Shown here: positions 60,140-64,000 of the stretch, one piece after another
Position numbering within the stretch: position 1 is the stretch's first letter
How the letters are laid out: each line of letters starts with the position of its first letter
Source of the DNA: QZLE01 sp033852075
GTDB taxonomy: Bacteria > Pseudomonadota > Gammaproteobacteria > QZLD01
NCBI GenBank assembly: GCA_033852075.1
Contig: JAWSVC010000014.1
Location: 1 to 64,000 of the forward strand
Reading direction: 5' to 3'
Length of the DNA stretch: 64,000 nucleotides
Notes under the pieces: generated by a model
What the model saw: only the letters and a program-made list of their open reading frames with translations
Databases searched by the model: none
What the model was told of the DNA's origin: nothing
Made by a program: the position numbers and the translations under genes

Positions 60140-61909
60140 TTGAATAGTTTGAGTATTAGTAACTCTCTAAAGAATAAAAAAGAGCTACCCGTAGCCATCT
60201 TAAGTGATGGTAAGACGGTATTGTGGCAACAATTTATATCCCATATCTCAGCTTATCAATCAGATATCGAAAATGAATTTGGTTGTGGAGCAGAGAATAA
60301 ACTAGCCATTTATTTTGAAGACAGTTATCAATTTTTAACAACTTTCTGTGCAATCCTTATCTCCGGTAACAGTGTTGTAATGCCGGGAAATAATCTTAAA
60401 GGCACATGTGCAAATTTAACCGATTATGTGGATGGCTTTATTGGTGATTTTGATAATGAAATAGTTTCAGAATTGAAAGTAAAGCATATAAAACCGATTT
60501 CCATAGCTAATGTTGAGTTGCTATCAGATGAATTCGTCGTCCCTGTTATATCATCAGATAAACCATTGGTATCATTGTTTACTTCGGGTTCGTCTGGTGC
60601 TCCTAAACTTATAGAAAAGTCTCTGCGTCAGTTAGAGGTTGAGGTCAATTCTTTAGATCAGCTTTGGGGGGATAAAATCAGCGATAGTATTATTGTTGGC
60701 AGTGTTTCTCATCAGCATATATATGGCTTGTTATTCCGTATTCTTTGGCCATTGTTATCTGGACGTACTCTTTATGCTGAAATTTTGACTTATCCTGAAG
60801 AGATGCATGGGGTTCTAAAAAGCTTTGAATCCAGTATCTTGGTTTCTAGCCCTACACAACTATCCAGATTACCTGATTCAATTGAATGGAATCTTTTGCG
60901 AGGAAAGATTAAGGCGGTGTTTTCATCTGGAGCTCCTTTGGAAAAGCAAAGCAGTTTGCACGCTCGTGATAGTTTTGGTGTTGGAGTAATAGAAGTGCTT
61001 GGCAGCACTGAAACAGGTGGAATTGCTTATAAGTGTGAGGATGGTGTTAATCCTGCATCCTGGACAGCATTTCCGGAAGTAGTTGTAAGTCGTGATGAAA
61101 CTACCGGGGCAATGCAACTAATATCACCACGATTACCGGATAATGAACTGTATACAACTACAGATAAAATAAAATTTACTGAAGATGAAAAAGGTTTTGT
61201 TCTATTAGGTAGAACCGACAGAATTGTAAAGATTGAAGGTAAGAGATTGTCGCTTGATGAAATGGAAGCTGTACTTTTAGAACATCCATTTATTAATTCG
61301 TGTCGAATTATTACTTTTACTGAGGCAAGGCAGGTTATTGCTGTAGCAGCCACTTTAACCTCAAAAGGGAAAGACTACTTTGTAGATAAAGGGAAATTTA
61401 AACTCAACAGAGAGCTGGTTTCATTTTTGCGCGGTAGCTTTGAGAATGTATTGATGCCAAGAAAGTGGCGTTATATCGATGAGATTCCAGTTAATGCTCA
61501 AGGAAAGTTAGAGCATGAAAAAATAAGAGAGCTGTTTATTGATGTAGAGAAGCCAAAGTTTCCAGAGGTTATTGGTGCAAATGTTGATGCTGATAACGCC
61601 TCTTTGCAGATTTATGTTCCTGATAATATCTATTATTTTGCCGGACATTTCCCGGGAACATCAATACTTGCAGGGGTTGTGCAGTTAACTTGGGCAGCAC
61701 ATTATGCAAAACAATATTTTGATATCGAGATAAACTCAAAACAGTTAGATGCAATTAAGTTTCAAAATGTAATAACTCCTGGGGCCAATATAACACTGGA
61801 TTTAAAATATAACCGCGATAAATCTAATGTAGCTTTTAAGTACTATTCCAAAGAAAAACAGTCTGAAGAAATTCAGTATTCCAGTGGAAGAATAAAGTTG
61901 GAATTATAA
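60140..61909 (+). CDS. AMP-dependent acyl ligase fused to a hotdog dehydratase
   Basis: A 589-residue two-domain protein. Residues 1-455 are an AMP-forming ligase with the nucleotide loop FTSGSSGAPKL, the LGSTETGG motif and the conserved LLGRTDRIVKIEGKR hinge. Residues about 470-589 form a FabZ/ApeI-like hotdog domain with IYYFAGHFPGTSILAG. In the best-known aryl polyene clusters the ligase (ApeH type) and dehydratase (ApeI type) are often separate genes. The ligase would activate the aromatic starter acid (from the ammonia lyase) and load it to an ACP; the second domain would dehydrate beta-hydroxyacyl intermediates. The start is a TTG with GGGAAA upstream. The next gene begins directly after the stop. 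Confidence 0.9.
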   Translation: MNSLSISNSLKNKKELPVAILSDGKTVLWQQFISHISAYQSDIENEFGCGAENKLAIYFEDSYQFLTTFCAILISGNSVVMPGNNLKGTCANLTDYVDGFIGDFDNEIVSELKVKHIKPISIANVELLSDEFVVPVISSDKPLVSLFTSGSSGAPKLIEKSLRQLEVEVNSLDQLWGDKISDSIIVGSVSHQHIYGLLFRILWPLLSGRTLYAEILTYPEEMHGVLKSFESSILVSSPTQLSRLPDSIEWNLLRGKIKAVFSSGAPLEKQSSLHARDSFGVGVIEVLGSTETGGIAYKCEDGVNPASWTAFPEVVVSRDETTGAMQLISPRLPDNELYTTTDKIKFTEDEKGFVLLGRTDRIVKIEGKRLSLDEMEAVLLEHPFINSCRIITFTEARQVIAVAATLTSKGKDYFVDKGKFKLNRELVSFLRGSFENVLMPRKWRYIDEIPVNAQGKLEHEKIRELFIDVEKPKFPEVIGANVDADNASLQIYVPDNIYYFAGHFPGTSILAGVVQLTWAAHYAKQYFDIEINSKQLDAIKFQNVITPGANITLDLKYNRDKSNVAFKYYSKEKQSEEIQYSSGRIKLEL

Positions 61910-62662
61910 ATGAGTGAACTTCAACAAAGCCAATATTGTGTAGTTATACCAATCTATAATCATGAAAAATTTATTGAATCTACCTTAAATAGAATTTTCC
62001 CATTTAAACTACCGATTATTATTGTTAATGATGGTAGTAGAGATGAATGTACCCAGATATTGAATCAGCTTCAGGAACGTTATGATTCTGTCGATGTGCT
62101 TCACCTTCCTCAAAATGGAGGTAAAGGTGCTGCTGTAATAGCTGGTCTGAATAAGGCATATGCAGATGGTTATAAATATGCCGTACAGATAGACGCCGAT
62201 GGCCAGCATGATATTGAAAAACTAAATGAGTTGCTGGCTGTATCAAAGGCAAGCCCCGAAGCATTGGTGACAGCTGTACCTGTATATGATGAATCGGTAC
62301 CCAAAGGACGCCTGATAGCTCGTTATATCACCCATATTTGGGTTTGGATAAATACGCTTTCCTTTAATATTAAAGATTCCATGTGTGGTTATAGAGTTTA
62401 TCCATTGCAAGCCACCTGTAATTTATTGCAGCGAGTAAGCCTTGGGCTGCGTATGGACTTTGATATTGAGATATTGGTAAGGCTTTTTTGGGATGGTGTT
62501 GATATCAAAAACTTCCCGATTAAGGTTATTTATCATGATGATGGGATATCTCATTTTGATGCTGTACAAGATAATATTCTGATTTCCAAGATGCATGCAA
62601 GGTTGTTTTTCGGGATGCTGATTCGCCTTCCTAAACTATTACTTAGAAAGGTTCTTCCTTAA
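61910..62662 (+). CDS. Family 2 glycosyltransferase
   Basis: A 250-residue GT-A fold glycosyltransferase. VVIPIYNHEKFI and IVNDGSRDE make the nucleotide-binding start, and QIDADGQHD gives the DxD metal motif. The C-terminus (LISKMHARLFFGML) is amphipathic and may touch the membrane. In aryl polyene clusters this type of enzyme is followed by an acyltransferase, sometimes fused; here they are separate overlapping genes. It likely glycosylates the polyene head or lipid carrier. The acceptor is not known. Confidence 0.9.
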   Translation: MSELQQSQYCVVIPIYNHEKFIESTLNRIFPFKLPIIIVNDGSRDECTQILNQLQERYDSVDVLHLPQNGGKGAAVIAGLNKAYADGYKYAVQIDADGQHDIEKLNELLAVSKASPEALVTAVPVYDESVPKGRLIARYITHIWVWINTLSFNIKDSMCGYRVYPLQATCNLLQRVSLGLRMDFDIEILVRLFWDGVDIKNFPIKVIYHDDGISHFDAVQDNILISKMHARLFFGMLIRLPKLLLRKVLP

Positions 62663-63615
62663 TGGCTAACTCAGATATTAGTAATGAAAAACACTGGGCA
62701 GATGTAAAAGAAGCCGGTGCCAGTATTGGCATGAAGGTTCTTTACTATATTTTGGTTATCTTTGGTGCAATCCCTGTTTATATAGCTCTTTACCCTGTAA
62801 TTTTATATTTCTACTTATTTAAGTCAGAAGCCAGAAAGGCATCGCGTGAATACCTGGGTAATCTTGCTACCTGCTATCCTGAACTTAAGTTAAAATCATC
62901 GCCATTAATTGGTTTTAAGCATTTCCTACAGTTCGCCAATCTGATCGTAGATAAGGTGCAGGTATGGATGGGTAGGTTAAATATTGAAGATTTGGAATTT
63001 GTAGACAGACAAATAATTACTGATTACATGAATAATGGAACCGGTGCACTACTTGTTGGCTCTCACCATGGAAATTTAGAGGTGTGTCGCGGATTATCAC
63101 GCCAGGTGCCAGGCGTAAAGGTTAATGTTTTAGTCCATACCAAGCATGCAATGAAATTTAATTCATTACTGTCAGATGTTGATGCATCAAATAGAATGAA
63201 TCTGATTCAGGTAAGCGAAATTGATCCGGCAACTATTATTTTTCTAAAGGAAAAAATTGATAATGGTGAGTTTGTGGTTATTGTTGGTGATAGAATCCCA
63301 ATATCAAGCGATAGTACTCAGCAGGCTGAATTTTTAGGAAAGCAGGCAGATTTTCCGATTGGTCCATATGTATTAGCCATGTTATTAGGTTGTCCAATTG
63401 TGCTTATTTTCTGCTTGAAGCACTCTGGAAAATACAAGATGTATTTTGAAAAATTTGTAGATAGGGTTAAACGGGTCAGGAAAGATCGTGATTCGGTGTT
63501 TGCAGATTTAGTACAGCAATATGCAAAACGTTTGGAACATTATTGTAAATTAGCTCCACTGCAATGGGGTAACTTCTTCCCATTCTGGTCTCAAAAAGGT
63601 AATCAGAAATCATGA
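62662..63615 (+). CDS. LpxL/HtrB-like lysophospholipid acyltransferase
   Basis: A 317-residue membrane acyltransferase (COG4261-like). One N-terminal helix (about 25-52) is followed by the lauroyl/myristoyl transferase-like motif VGSHHGNLEVCR (HX4D/E) and VVIVGDRIPISS. The C-terminus WGNFFPFWS is typical. It overlaps the glycosyltransferase gene by one base (TAATG) and the lyase gene by four. It probably acylates or lipid-anchors the polyene. Confidence 0.88.
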   Translation: MANSDISNEKHWADVKEAGASIGMKVLYYILVIFGAIPVYIALYPVILYFYLFKSEARKASREYLGNLATCYPELKLKSSPLIGFKHFLQFANLIVDKVQVWMGRLNIEDLEFVDRQIITDYMNNGTGALLVGSHHGNLEVCRGLSRQVPGVKVNVLVHTKHAMKFNSLLSDVDASNRMNLIQVSEIDPATIIFLKEKIDNGEFVVIVGDRIPISSDSTQQAEFLGKQADFPIGPYVLAMLLGCPIVLIFCLKHSGKYKMYFEKFVDRVKRVRKDRDSVFADLVQQYAKRLEHYCKLAPLQWGNFFPFWSQKGNQKS

Positions 63616-64000
63616 GTGAAAATATTATTAAGGTTGATAACTCATCTTTAACTATTGAACAGGTTTGTGCTGTAGCCAAAAGAAAGCAGCAACTAACCCT
63701 GAGTAAAGATGATTCGTTTCGTTCTTTTATTGAAAAAGGAACTGAGTTTTTAGATAAACTCTTAGAGAAAGATGGTGCTATTTACGGGGTTACAACCGGC
63801 TATGGGGATTCTTGTACAGTTAAGGTTCCTCTGGAATTAGTTAATGATCTTCCAATCCATCTGTATACGTTTCATGGGTGTGGTCTGGGGGAATTTTTTG
63901 ATGATGAAACCGGAAGAGCGGTGTTAATGACCCGTCTTGCTTCTCTGACCAAGGGATTTTCTGGAGTTAGTTATAATCTTCTGGCACAACTGGCGTTATT
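63612..64000 (+). CDS. Aromatic amino-acid ammonia-lyase, 5' part
   Basis: This frame runs off the right edge after about 129 codons. It begins at an ATG overlapping the upstream stop (ATGA). The sequence IYGVTTGYGDS is the histidine/phenylalanine/tyrosine ammonia-lyase N-terminal signature with the catalytic Tyr, and LYTFHGCGLGEFFDDE then ETGRAVLMTRLASLTKG follow as in HAL-type lyases of aryl polyene clusters. The MIO-forming Ala-Ser-Gly triad lies outside the window. It probably deaminates tyrosine or phenylalanine to the cinnamate-type starter. The His versus Tyr choice cannot be told from this part. Confidence 0.88.
   Translation, partial: MSENIIKVDNSSLTIEQVCAVAKRKQQLTLSKDDSFRSFIEKGTEFLDKLLEKDGAIYGVTTGYGDSCTVKVPLELVNDLPIHLYTFHGCGLGEFFDDETGRAVLMTRLASLTKGFSGVSYNLLAQLAL

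Overview
This AT-rich window looks chromosomal and gammaproteobacterial. The supporting evidence is the lysC-csrA-tRNA-Ser(GCU) block, recC-recB, asnS, a sigma-54-type glnK-amtB unit, a TonB-dependent receptor, lnt, and an aryl-polyene-type pigment cluster in the usual gammaproteobacterial gene order. I cannot name the genus. No phage, integrase, insertion sequence with an intact transposase, or CRISPR array was seen.

Layout. 0.2-4.6 kb: a PrsT-like TPR lipoprotein and a secreted repeat protein ending in a Gly-rich/hydrophobic/basic sorting tail. 4.8-7.2 kb: a PstS-like phosphate-binding domain fused to a hybrid histidine kinase. 7.5-14.6 kb (minus): TonB receptor, membrane-anchored CobN-like chelatase, ExbB-like and ExbD-like (DUF2149) genes, resembling hmu heme-uptake loci. 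14.7-20.1 kb: an lnt homologue, a small membrane-protein ORF, and a three-gene operon of TPR membrane protein, unknown exported protein and radical SAM/SPASM enzyme. 20.2-27.5 kb: a purple-acid-phosphatase-like enzyme, a stranded copy of a receiver-domain end, a three-gene SPFH operon whose first gene is a CDF-transporter/SPFH fusion, and a PhoA-type alkaline phosphatase. 27.5-34.2 kb: gene debris, an alpha/beta hydrolase and a 5-kb kinase/AAA/GAF/GGDEF gene with foreign-looking codon use next to tRNA-Ser. 34.4-44 kb: tRNA-Ser, csrA, lysC, a GNAT and recCB without recD. 44-51 kb: a hybrid kinase convergent with a diguanylate cyclase, then asnS. 51.2-52 kb: a block of repeats. 52-57.3 kb: a secreted serine-hydrolase-like protein, glnK-amtB and a Sel1 protein. 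57.4 kb to the right edge: the left part of the aryl-polyene cluster, cut inside its ammonia-lyase gene.

How the genes may work together. Several loci point to scavenging at the cell surface: external phosphate (PstS-type sensor, two phosphatases), iron or heme (TonB/CobN/ExbB-like) and ammonium (GlnK/AmtB). Two GGDEF proteins, two hybrid kinases and CsrA indicate dense signalling. The aryl-polyene genes would build a polyene from a lyase-derived aromatic acid and attach it to a membrane lipid. The least explained parts are the CDF-SPFH operon, the radical SAM operon with its two unknown partners, and the foreign-looking kinase-GGDEF gene.
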